From: an uncultured Alphaproteobacteria bacterium
GTDB lineage: Bacteria; Pseudomonadota; Alphaproteobacteria; UBA7985; CAJQQZ01
Assembly (NCBI GenBank): GCA_905480575.1
Contig: CAJQQZ010000065.1
Coordinates: 1-40,688, forward strand
DNA: 40,688 nt
Reading direction: 5' to 3'
The translations under genes and the position numbers were made by a program. Positions 1-7,009 of this stretch are shown here, in pieces. Numbering within the stretch: position 1 is the stretch's first letter; every line of letters begins with the position of its first letter. Below the pieces are notes generated by a model. The model was not told the DNA's origin. It worked only from the letters and a program-made list of their open reading frames with translations, and made no database searches.

Positions 1-89
1 TGGCAAGCCCTGGACACATTGCCCAACTCTTCGGCCAGATTTAACAGCCCGACTTTATGTTTGATGATTTTATCGCTAGTACTCAACAT
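1..89 (-). CDS. IS481-family transposase, N-terminal fragment
   Basis: Twenty-nine codons are visible, starting at ATG (89-87) with AGGA about 8 bases upstream. The peptide opens MLSTSDKIIKHKVGLLNLAE and continues into ELGNVSRAC. This is the typical start of the helix-turn-helix domain of IS481-family DDE transposases, where it helps bind the element ends. The catalytic domain lies off the window. The identification rests on a short but very characteristic stretch. The gene runs away from the oxidase gene at 245-1381, so the insertion probably does not disturb it. Confidence 0.8.
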   Translation of the reverse strand, partial: MLSTSDKIIKHKVGLLNLAEELGNVSRAC

Positions 90-167
90 CGTAGTTTCCT
101 TTGTTTGATGTTTTTGGTTTGCACCTACATCAAAACCGGAAACGGCTGGCTCCTTCAAGAGCCGAAC

Positions 168-197
168 GTAGTCCTTCCAGCTAGCTGGAAGGACTAC
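168..197. repeat. perfect 30-base palindrome inside the IS end
   Basis: The 15-base arm GTAGTCCTTCCAGCT is followed directly by its exact reverse complement, with no loop. It lies between the candidate terminal repeat and the transposase start. A second hairpin with arms GGCTC/GAGCC is at 148-163. Either could act as a barrier to transcription entering from outside the element, as a transposase operator, or as an RNA structure in the transposase leader. The palindrome itself is directly visible; its role is not. Confidence 0.75.
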
Positions 198-199
198 TA

Positions 200-227
200 T
201 GTCAGATTAGGTCGGAACTAATTCACA
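200..227. repeat. candidate IS481-type terminal inverted repeat
   Basis: The minus-strand reading starts TGTGAATTAGTTCCG and ends in CCTAATCTGACA, with the TG...CA form expected of an IS terminus. Only one copy is inside the window, so the exact boundary (near 227) is inferred from the sequence style and from its position outside the transposase. Confidence 0.55.
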
Positions 228-244
228 TGAGCCATTTTGGTAGA

Positions 245-1381
245 TCAAGCGCGAATGGTGAGCTTCCTTAACTCATCCACAGACTTCACCCCCAATTGAA
301 TCATATTATTGCAGTAGTCGTCTCTAAGCAACTTCATGGCATGCACACCACCTTGTTCCCCTAAGGCCCCGAGGGCGTACAAAAACGGACGTCCAAGAAG
401 ACAGAAGTCTGCGCCCAATGCTCTCGCTCTCACAATGTCCAACCCTGACCTCAAGCCTGAATCCATAATGATGGTGGTTTTGCCACCAACTGCCTTAGCG
501 ATTTCTGGCAACACAGAGATAGTTGCGGGAACTGCGTCCACCTGCCTTGCTCCATGATTAGAAACAACTATACCATCAAATCCGAATTGAACGGCTATTT
601 CAGCATCCTCAGGTGACATGACCCCCTTTACGACAACTGGTCCATTCCAATAGTCGCGAAAGCGAGCAACGTCGTCCCAGCTTGGCCGGCTGTGAAGAAT
701 ACTGGAGACGAATTCCCGGTATTCGGTTTCGCCGTCATTGTACTTCTCTAGCGTGACTAACCTTGGTACACGGTGAGTTAGAGTTTCGATAGACCAAGCC
801 GGACATTTGGCGGCATGCCAAAAAGTCTCCAGCCCTTTCTTAGGTGGCATCCGCATCCCGGCGCGTAATTGACGCTCTCGCGTTGATGTCATTGGAACAT
901 CCAGTGTCACAACGAGTACTTTAAACCCAGCTTCTCGCCCACGTTTCAACAAGTCTTCTTTGGCAACCGGATGGCCGCTTGGATAATACTGATACCACCC
1001 ATAGTCTCCAACTTCCGGGCCGACTGTTTCCGGCGTTTCAGCGCCAACAACGCTGAGGCTGTATGGGATCTTCATCTGCTTTGCGGCACGCGCCAAATAG
1101 ATCTCGGACTTCGGCCAAACAAGTCCCGATACGCCGATAGGCGCAACCCCGAATGGAGCGTCGTATTCCATTCCAAAAAGCGTTGTTTTTACTTCTGGAT
1201 CACCTTTTGTCGGTAACATGCGTGGCGTGATCTGGACCTTACGTACTTCGGCTTCATTACGGCTAACTGCATCTTCAATGCCAGTACCACTATCCAACAT
1301 TTCCCAAGCAAAGTGCGGTATTCGCTTTTGCGCTCGTTCCTTTAAATAGTGAACAGCGGGATATCGGCTTGCGTCTGTCAT
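245..1381 (-). CDS. FMN-dependent alpha-hydroxy-acid oxidizing protein (LldD / glycolate oxidase family)
   Basis: This 378-residue protein covers the whole FMN alpha-hydroxy-acid dehydrogenase barrel. The flavin- and substrate-binding landmarks are present: APIGVSG near 80, the tyrosine patch GWYQYY (130-133), Lys252 in VVKGV, and the catalytic His276 and Arg279 in SNHGARQ. The phosphate-binding end is the DSGLRSG stretch (307-313) with LLGRPF. The family oxidises L-2-hydroxy acids such as L-lactate or glycolate to 2-oxo acids. Two positions depart from the usual motif: SNHGARQVD instead of SNHGGRQLD, and DSG instead of DGG. The substrate may therefore not be lactate. A second member with canonical motifs is encoded at 17465-18622. 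The gene reads leftward and ends just before the IS element. Confidence 0.9.
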   Translation of the reverse strand: MTDASRYPAVHYLKERAQKRIPHFAWEMLDSGTGIEDAVSRNEAEVRKVQITPRMLPTKGDPEVKTTLFGMEYDAPFGVAPIGVSGLVWPKSEIYLARAAKQMKIPYSLSVVGAETPETVGPEVGDYGWYQYYPSGHPVAKEDLLKRGREAGFKVLVVTLDVPMTSTRERQLRAGMRMPPKKGLETFWHAAKCPAWSIETLTHRVPRLVTLEKYNDGETEYREFVSSILHSRPSWDDVARFRDYWNGPVVVKGVMSPEDAEIAVQFGFDGIVVSNHGARQVDAVPATISVLPEIAKAVGGKTTIIMDSGLRSGLDIVRARALGADFCLLGRPFLYALGALGEQGGVHAMKLLRDDYCNNMIQLGVKSVDELRKLTIRA

Positions 1382-1449
1382 TGCGAACTCTCATTTGTTT
1401 CAACAGCAAACTAATTGACCTGAGTTAGAAAGCAAGCCGAACCGCTCAT

Positions 1450-2361
1450 CTAATGCTGTGGCTGGATGAAGGTGTCATTCCTTAAGTCACTAATAGCCTT
1501 GTATATTTCTTCTCTTGTGTTCATCACAATTGGACCATGCCAGGCTATGGGTTCCTGAATGGGGGCGCCCGAGATCAACAGGAAACGTATCCCTTGCTCT
1601 CCCGCACGCACTTTGATTTCATCACCTGTCCCAAACTGTACAAGCGTCCGATTACCGGACAGATCTCTTATGTTGACTTCTTGCCCCATTACTTCCTTCT
1701 CGAGCAGAACACCTTTTGGATCTGCCGCTTCAAAGAAATAGCCCGAGCCATCAAAAACATAAGCAAAAGAGTTCCTGTAAGTATCGACCTTTAGCGTTTT
1801 CGTAACGTTAGCTGGGACATAGACGTCCAAGTATTGAGGGTCAGCAGCAATACCGTCAACTGGGCCTTGTTTTCCCCAGAAGTTACCAACAACGACTTTC
1901 ACCGCTGTGCCGTCGTCATCAATGATTTCTGGGATCTCCTTGCCCTGAACGTCCTGATATCGTGGTGCAGTCATTTTGAGCGACGATGGCAAGTTAGACC
2001 AAAGTTGAAAACCGTGCATTTGCCCGCCAGCATTTCCTTTCGGCATTTCTTGGTGAAGGATGCCAGAACCGGCAGTCATCCATTGCACGTCCCCGGCACC
2101 TAAGGTTCCAGAATTGCCTAAGCTATCGCCGTGTTCAACTGTGCCGTTTAACACATAAGTAATAGTTTCAATGCCCCGATGTGGATGCCAGGGAAACCCC
2201 GCTAGATAGTCTGCGGGAAACTCATTGCGGAAATCGTCAAACAATAAGAATGGATCGAATTGATCAGGGTTTTGAAAACCAAAGGCCCGGTGCAGGTTGA
2301 CGCCTGCTCCTTCTTTCGTTGGAACGGCTTTTGATCGGGACAGAACAGGTCTTAGGGACTT
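1450..2361 (-). CDS. pirin family protein with damaged or non-standard start codon
   Basis: This is a bicupin pirin. The metal-ligand signature is clear: HPHRGIETITYVL (two His), then GSGILHQEM (His and Glu). The canonical N-terminal block (GAGVNLHRAFGFQNPDQF, then DPFLLFDDFRNE) is encoded upstream of the first usable start (TTG, 2244), so the true protein must begin earlier. The in-frame codon at 2361-2359 is AAG, preceded by GGAG with 5-base spacing and by an in-frame TAA at 2364-2362. An ATG there would give MSLRPVLSRSKAVPTKEGAG, a normal pirin N-terminus of 303 residues. So an ATG-to-AAG change, a non-standard start (CTG at 2343 is another choice) or a base error is likely. Pirins are iron cupins, some with quercetinase activity; the substrate here is unknown. 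Confidence 0.85.
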   Translation of the reverse strand, partial: KSLRPVLSRSKAVPTKEGAGVNLHRAFGFQNPDQFDPFLLFDDFRNEFPADYLAGFPWHPHRGIETITYVLNGTVEHGDSLGNSGTLGAGDVQWMTAGSGILHQEMPKGNAGGQMHGFQLWSNLPSSLKMTAPRYQDVQGKEIPEIIDDDGTAVKVVVGNFWGKQGPVDGIAADPQYLDVYVPANVTKTLKVDTYRNSFAYVFDGSGYFFEAADPKGVLLEKEVMGQEVNIRDLSGNRTLVQFGTGDEIKVRAGEQGIRFLLISGAPIQEPIAWHGPIVMNTREEIYKAISDLRNDTFIQPQH

Positions 2362-2515
2362 TTAAACTCCAATGTATAAAGTTCCGCCATACATATCCCT
2401 TTGTGCGCTTATTACAATCACGCGAGGTGAATAGTTTGTTGCCAATATCTGTAACAATCGTCTATTGAATGATGCCAAAGAAGTCCTATGTGACTGTCAC
2501 TAGAACCCACCACCG

Positions 2516-3421
2516 TTGAAAGAAGAAAAAATCAGTAATTCAAAACACGACGAATATGTTCCCCCTAAGGTCTGGAAGTGGGAACAGGAAAGCGGTGGAA
2601 CTTTCGCCAACATTAATCGACCGATTGCTGGTGCAACACATGATAAGAAATTACCAATTGGTAACCACCCCTTGCAACTCTATTCGCTCGCCACTCCCAA
2701 TGGTCAAAAGGTAACAATTCTGCTGGAGGAACTGCTTGCGGCTGGCCATTCAGATGCTGAATATGATGCTTATCTGATTAACATCGGTGAAGGGGAACAG
2801 TTTGGTTCTGATTTTGTGGATGCTAATCCTAACTCAAAGATTCCTGCTTTGGTCGATCATTCAACGGCTGAACCTACTAGGGTTTTTGAGTCAGGTGCAA
2901 TCCTGCTCTATCTCGCGGAAAAACATCAAGCATTCATGCCAACAGATGCTTCCAAGCGTCCGGAAATGCTGTCCTGGCTCATGTGGCAAATGGGCAGTGC
3001 GCCCTATCTTGGCGGTGGATTTGGGCATTTCTACGCCTACGCTCCTTACAAGATGGAATACCCCATCAATCGCTTTGCAATGGAAGTGAAGCGCCAGCTG
3101 GACGTTCTTGATCGTCACCTAGCGGACAACCAATTCATGTGCGGTGATGATTACACGATCGCCGATATGGCAATTTGGCCTTGGTATGGATCTGTTGTGT
3201 TAAACCGAGCCTACAGTGCAGCCGAATTCTTGGACGCAACGTCGTACAAGAACCTACTACGTTGGACAAACGAGATTGATGCAAGGCCTGCCGTTAAGCG
3301 CGGTCGCATGGTTAATCGAGGTTTCGGTCCGTTAGAAGAACAGCTCCGCGAACGCCATGATGCGTCAGATTTTGAATTGAGAACTCAGGACAAATTGGAG
3401 GCGGCTGAAAAGGAAGGCTAG
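2516..3421 (+). CDS. yghU: glutathione S-transferase, YghU type (disulfide-bond reductase)
   Basis: The 301-residue product matches the long YghU/YfcG-type glutathione transferases closely: a leader with VPPKVWKWEQESGGTFANIN, the thioredoxin-like N domain with LYSLATPNGQKVTILLEE, NPNSKIPALVDH and FESGAILLYLAEK, then the helical C domain with YTIADMAIWPWYGSVV. E. coli YghU is 288 residues and ends in the same HERHDASDFE-like tail. These enzymes bind two glutathiones and reduce disulfides. The first possible start is TTG at 2516, right after an in-frame TAG, and no good ribosome binding site is visible, so the exact start is uncertain. It is divergent from the pirin gene, and its stop overlaps the stop of the convergent crotonase gene. 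Confidence 0.92.
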   Translation: MKEEKISNSKHDEYVPPKVWKWEQESGGTFANINRPIAGATHDKKLPIGNHPLQLYSLATPNGQKVTILLEELLAAGHSDAEYDAYLINIGEGEQFGSDFVDANPNSKIPALVDHSTAEPTRVFESGAILLYLAEKHQAFMPTDASKRPEMLSWLMWQMGSAPYLGGGFGHFYAYAPYKMEYPINRFAMEVKRQLDVLDRHLADNQFMCGDDYTIADMAIWPWYGSVVLNRAYSAAEFLDATSYKNLLRWTNEIDARPAVKRGRMVNRGFGPLEEQLRERHDASDFELRTQDKLEAAEKEG

Positions 3422-4263
3422 ATCTTCTCATTTTTCGTCCAGTCCCAGGTTCCCTGGTCCCGCTCTTGAACCGCTTGTTTCCAACCCACGGTTTCTGAGC
3501 GGTTCTTGAAGTTCATGCCTTCCGGACTGTGGCGTGTAATGCCGTCGAAAAGAGTAGCGAGGCGTTGGGTGTTAAACAGTCCCATCGCCTCGATAGCCTG
3601 ATTAACAAGCATTTTATGCATCATTAGCTGGTTTACAGGCACTGTCGACATGCGCTCAGCCAGGGCTTCGACTTCGCTATCTAATTGATCTGCCGGAACT
3701 GCTTTGTGAATGAGGCCTATTCTTTCGGCTTCACGACCGTCAATCTTATCACCCGTCAACATCATGCGTTTTGCTTGCTCTGCACCAACACGATAAACCC
3801 ACATGGCAGTTGTCGGACATCCCCATACACGCGAAGGCATGTATCCGATCTGCGCGTTTTCAGCCATGATGATCATGTCACAACAAAGCGCTATGTCCGA
3901 CCCACCAGCAACGGCATAGCCATGCACCTTTGCCAACACAGGTCGGTGCGAATTCCACAGCGACATGAACAACTGCGTATTACGATGCATGAAGGCGTAG
4001 TCTTGCATTGGGTCCCAAGGCATAGATTGGACACCGAGATTGCCACCTTCAGCCTCTGCGAAAGCTTTCAGATCATAACCTGCACAAAAACCTTTCCCTG
4101 CCCCGCTTAGTATAATTACATGAACACCTGGATCGGAATTCGCTCGCTTAACGGCATCTGCCAGTTCATCAGGCAGATCAAGATCAATCGCGTTCATAGT
4201 CTCAGGTCGATTGAGTGTAATCCGGCCAATACGACCGTCTTTTTCATAAAGTACTTTCGACAT
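3418..4263 (-). CDS. enoyl-CoA hydratase/isomerase (crotonase) family protein
   Basis: The 281-residue crotonase-fold protein starts MSKVLYEKDGRIGRITLNRP, with a G-rich Shine-Dalgarno-like stretch upstream; an earlier GTG-type extension at 4290 is less likely. The CoA-binding and oxyanion-hole elements are visible: GAGKGFCAGYDL near 54-65 and HGYAVAGGSDIAL near 114-126. The two acidic residues that act in ordinary enoyl-CoA hydratases are not in place: the first region reads GGSDIAL, and the second reads GYMPSRVWG where PE-x-x-G is usual. It probably catalyses another crotonase reaction on an acyl-CoA rather than simple hydration. A CTAG at 3418-3421 supplies the stop codons of both this gene and the convergent yghU. 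Confidence 0.85.
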   Translation of the reverse strand: MSKVLYEKDGRIGRITLNRPETMNAIDLDLPDELADAVKRANSDPGVHVIILSGAGKGFCAGYDLKAFAEAEGGNLGVQSMPWDPMQDYAFMHRNTQLFMSLWNSHRPVLAKVHGYAVAGGSDIALCCDMIIMAENAQIGYMPSRVWGCPTTAMWVYRVGAEQAKRMMLTGDKIDGREAERIGLIHKAVPADQLDSEVEALAERMSTVPVNQLMMHKMLVNQAIEAMGLFNTQRLATLFDGITRHSPEGMNFKNRSETVGWKQAVQERDQGTWDWTKNEKI

Positions 4264-4351
4264 CTGAGTTACCCCCGCACAGTTGACCAATGCCTCCCTT
4301 CACACTACCTATTTCATGTGATTATTCTAGACAAAAAGTTAGAGTGAACTC

Positions 4352-5365
4352 ATGCCACTTGATGTTCTTGACTGCACGAATGAGTGCACCCCAAGTATAC
4401 CGACTGTCACGACCAACAAAGCTTGGGTGGCTAGCGATTTAACGTCGGCTGACTGGCTGGTTCCATTGGACGGTTCTTGCACGGCTGAAATCAGATCTCT
4501 CGCGCGATATATCGAGGCTAATCCGCTGGGCAGTCTACAAAGACGCCCAGAAGAACTGCCTCTAAGAGCTTGTGAATCTGCCGTCAAACGTCTCAAGGCC
4601 ATCCTTGATGACGGGGTAGGTTTTGCGGTTCTTGACAGAATGCCCATAGAAGAATTCAAACTTGCTACACTGGTCGAAATTTATTGGGTTTTGGGGCAAT
4701 TACTGGCGCCGCCCGTTGCACAAAAGTGGAACGGCGAGATGATTTATGAAGTACGCGACACGGGCAAAAAGTATGGTTATGGCGTTCGAGGATCTCATAC
4801 CAATGTCGAGCTGGTCTTTCACACCGATAACGCATTCGGACGGATGGTCCCTTACTATGTGGGCCTATTCTGTAAGAACACAGCCCTAGAGGGTGGCATC
4901 AGCCGATTTTGCTCCCTCTATACGGTTCATGACCGGATGCAAGAACAACATCCTGAGCTGTTAAAACGCCTTTACCAACCCATGCTCTTCGACCGCCAAG
5001 CAGAACATGCCGAAGGAGAGCCAAAAGTAACGCTGGCTCCGTTCTTCTCCTGGCGTGGCGATAAGCTCTTCGCACGAGCCAATACCTCCCTTGTACGAAA
5101 AGGATATCTGGTTGTGGATCAAGATATGGATACACAACTCAGTTCAGCTTTGAATGCGCTAGACCAAATATGTACGTCAGAAGATCTCTGGTACGAAGCC
5201 GCGCTAGCGCCCGGTCATATCCAGTATCTGAACAATCATGAACTGGGCCACTATCGAAGTGAATTCATTGACCATGAGGACGATGACAAGAAGCGCCACC
5301 TTTTCCGCCTGTGGCATCGTAATGAGGGTTCTGCTTCCTACGACGGCGTCATGTTCTCAGCCTAA
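4352..5365 (+). CDS. TauD/TfdA-family Fe(II)/2-oxoglutarate dioxygenase
   Basis: This 337-residue protein has the facial-triad pattern of TauD-like oxygenases: VFHTDNAF gives His157 and Asp159, and the distal histidine is His300 in ELGHYR, followed by Arg in KKRHLFRLWHR, which would hold 2-oxoglutarate. The substrate pocket cannot be read. The first 60 residues are a variable leader. The start ATG at 4352 has only a weak GAGTG upstream. It is divergent from the crotonase gene, and the PPOX flavoprotein gene follows 28 bases downstream in the same direction, so the two are probably co-transcribed. The product is likely a cytosolic hydroxylase of a small organic acid. Confidence 0.88.
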   Translation: MPLDVLDCTNECTPSIPTVTTNKAWVASDLTSADWLVPLDGSCTAEIRSLARYIEANPLGSLQRRPEELPLRACESAVKRLKAILDDGVGFAVLDRMPIEEFKLATLVEIYWVLGQLLAPPVAQKWNGEMIYEVRDTGKKYGYGVRGSHTNVELVFHTDNAFGRMVPYYVGLFCKNTALEGGISRFCSLYTVHDRMQEQHPELLKRLYQPMLFDRQAEHAEGEPKVTLAPFFSWRGDKLFARANTSLVRKGYLVVDQDMDTQLSSALNALDQICTSEDLWYEAALAPGHIQYLNNHELGHYRSEFIDHEDDDKKRHLFRLWHRNEGSASYDGVMFSA

Positions 5366-5393
5366 AAACGACAATCTGATTTCGAAAGCCAAC

Positions 5394-5996
5394 ATGCATA
5401 AAATCACGACGATCGAAGCCCTTGAAGACCTCTACGAAGCAGCAGTTCCAGCTTCAATCACCAAGGTTGCCAAGAAAGTCACACCTCTTTACCGGCAGTG
5501 GATAGAAGTATCACGCTTCACGATCCTTTCAACGGTTGGCCCGGAAGGAACGGATGCTAGCCCCCGCGGCGATGATGGGTCCGTTGTTCGTATCGCTGAT
5601 GCCCAAACGCTTCATCTCGCAGATTGGCGAGGCAACAACCGTTTTGATTCATTGCGGAATATCATTCGAGACAGTCGCGTAAGTCTGTTGTTTATGGTTC
5701 CTGGTTGCAACAATGTCGTCCGTGTTAACGGTAATGCCTTTTTGACCGACGATGCAGACCTAATCGCCAGCTTCGACAAAAACGGTAAGAAACCTAAGAC
5801 CGTCATCGTTATCCAGGTCCAAGAACTATATTTCCAATGCGCCAAGGCAATCATGAGATCTGCGATTTGGAAATCCGAAGACGAAAGCAAATCAGTCCCC
5901 ACCGCCGGTGATTTCATCAAAGAGATGAAAGCCGACTTCGATGGCAAAACTTACGATCAAGGCTACCCTGAGTACGCGAAAGCCCGCATGTGGTGA
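5394..5996 (+). CDS. PPOX-class FMN-binding flavoprotein (pyridoxamine 5'-phosphate oxidase-like)
   Basis: The 200-residue protein starts at the ATG of MHKITTIEALEDLYEAAVPA; a longer reading back to 5238 would run through the dioxygenase gene and is not credible. The split-barrel fold shows as SRFTILSTVGPEGTDASPRG (strands and flavin-phosphate contacts), then LADWRGNNRFDSLRNII and VSLLFMVPG, and ends with a region containing CAKAIMRSAIW. This layout fits the MSMEG_1061-type group of the pyridoxamine phosphate oxidase superfamily, which bind FMN (some use F420). Members often detoxify or reduce small molecules; the substrate is unknown. It follows the dioxygenase and is convergent with the hydrolase gene at 6057. 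Confidence 0.87.
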   Translation: MHKITTIEALEDLYEAAVPASITKVAKKVTPLYRQWIEVSRFTILSTVGPEGTDASPRGDDGSVVRIADAQTLHLADWRGNNRFDSLRNIIRDSRVSLLFMVPGCNNVVRVNGNAFLTDDADLIASFDKNGKKPKTVIVIQVQELYFQCAKAIMRSAIWKSEDESKSVPTAGDFIKEMKADFDGKTYDQGYPEYAKARMW

Positions 5997-6056
5997 GGCT
6001 CCGACCATTGATAAGAACCAAATCTCCATCGGGTTTGGCTAAACTGTAGATGACAG

Positions 6057-6905
6057 CTATTTTTCATCCCACCGGAAAGCGTTACCTTCCGCCGAAACTC
6101 TTCCGATTGACGGCAGACTAAAGTGGCTGCCCAGCACTGCGCATCCCTTCTCAGATGCGGTCTCAAGCAACTTTCTTCTCGAACGAACAGCTTGTTCTCC
6201 ATCTGCGTCGTAAAGGAAGTGCCAATCAGGCCGCCAACATTGCACAGTCGAATGCAAAGCATCACCGGTGATGATGGCTTCCCTGTCTCCACTCTTTAGC
6301 AGCACCGAGACGTGGCCAGGTGTATGTCCTGGCGTTGAGATCAGGGTGACGTGATCTCCTAAATTATGCTCACCTTCCACGAGTTCAACTTGTTCCGCTT
6401 CTATCACTGGCAACACGCTCTCAATATAGAGATTCCCGCCCTGCTCTCTGGAGAACTGTTCGTCAGCTGACGGCATCAAATAGCGTGCGTTCGGAAAGGT
6501 TGGAACCCATCGACCATCCTCTAACCGCGTGTTCCAACCAACATGGTCGCTGTGCAAATGAGTGCAGAGGACGTAGTCCACGTTCTCTGGTTTCACACCA
6601 GCTGCATGGAGGGCAGACATGAACCGATTACCTGACCGTTTATTCCAAGCGGGCGTCCCCGGGTTGGTCTTGTCGTTACCAACGCAACTATCAACCAAAA
6701 TCGTGTGTGAAGGTGTTTTCAATAGAAACCCTTGGACCGGAAGGATTAGATTGCCGGTGTCTGGACATAACTGCCCGGGAACCCTGTCATTGATGACGTC
6801 GCGGACGTTGTCACCTGCATTTGGGAACAGTTTTTCCGGAGGCAGGAACGGGCCATGTATCTCTAGAATACGCCAGACTTCAATTTCACCGATTCTACAC
6901 AGCAT
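6057..6905 (-). CDS. metallo-beta-lactamase-fold hydrolase
   Basis: The 282-residue protein carries the zinc-binding motif THLHSDHVGW (His116, His118, Asp120, His121), then STPGHTPGHVSVL, TGDALH and a final GSHF. This is the full ligand set of a binuclear MBL-fold enzyme such as a lactonase- or glyoxalase-type hydrolase. The early segment LLKTPSHTILVDSCVG is typical of the quorum-quenching-lactonase-like and AttM-like branches, but the motif alone does not give the substrate. No signal peptide is visible, so it is cytosolic. The start ATG at 6905 has AAGGA upstream at somewhat long spacing. It lies downstream of the RNA ligase gene in the same direction but is separated from it by a strong hairpin (6963-6997). 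Confidence 0.9.
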   Translation of the reverse strand: MLCRIGEIEVWRILEIHGPFLPPEKLFPNAGDNVRDVINDRVPGQLCPDTGNLILPVQGFLLKTPSHTILVDSCVGNDKTNPGTPAWNKRSGNRFMSALHAAGVKPENVDYVLCTHLHSDHVGWNTRLEDGRWVPTFPNARYLMPSADEQFSREQGGNLYIESVLPVIEAEQVELVEGEHNLGDHVTLISTPGHTPGHVSVLLKSGDREAIITGDALHSTVQCWRPDWHFLYDADGEQAVRSRRKLLETASEKGCAVLGSHFSLPSIGRVSAEGNAFRWDEK

Positions 6906-6962
6906 ACTTCACGCGCTTCCTTTACTATTAGACATTTAAAAATCTAGACAGTCACAAAGATA

Positions 6963-6997
6963 GATGATGGTTGCTCTTGATCAAGACAACCATCATC
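6963..6997 (-). terminator. large hairpin after the RNA ligase gene, probable terminator
   Basis: Arms GATGATGGTTG and CAACCATCATC (11 bp, perfect) enclose TCTTGATCAAGA, itself a perfect 12-base palindrome, so almost the whole 35 bases fold on themselves. On the minus strand it starts 13 bases after the ligase stop codon and is followed by TATCTTTGTG, a weak U-tract. Termination or 3'-end protection of the ligase mRNA is the simplest role. Confidence 0.6.
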
Positions 6998-7009
6998 AAA
7001 AGATTAGGC

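Larger units (their letters stand above)
1..227 (-). mobile_element. IS481-type insertion sequence, one end (partial)
   Basis: The left edge holds the start of a transposase reading out of the window and, behind it, a candidate terminal inverted repeat at 200-227. On the minus strand this repeat begins TGTGAATTAGTTCCGACC, a form that resembles IS481-family ends. Between them sit a perfect 30-base palindrome (168-197) and a shorter hairpin (148-163). The element stops 17 bases short of the stop codon of the neighbouring oxidase gene and leaves that gene intact. The other end, the DDE catalytic core and any target duplication lie outside the window, so whether the copy is complete cannot be judged. 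Confidence 0.7.

Noticed and set aside
2242-2244. TTG as start of the pirin gene
   Set aside because: It would remove the conserved pirin N-terminal block, which is encoded in the same frame upstream.
5238-5393. Longer start of the PPOX flavoprotein inside the dioxygenase gene
   Set aside because: It overlaps the coding part of the previous gene and adds residues with no family match; ATG 5394 fits the domain start.
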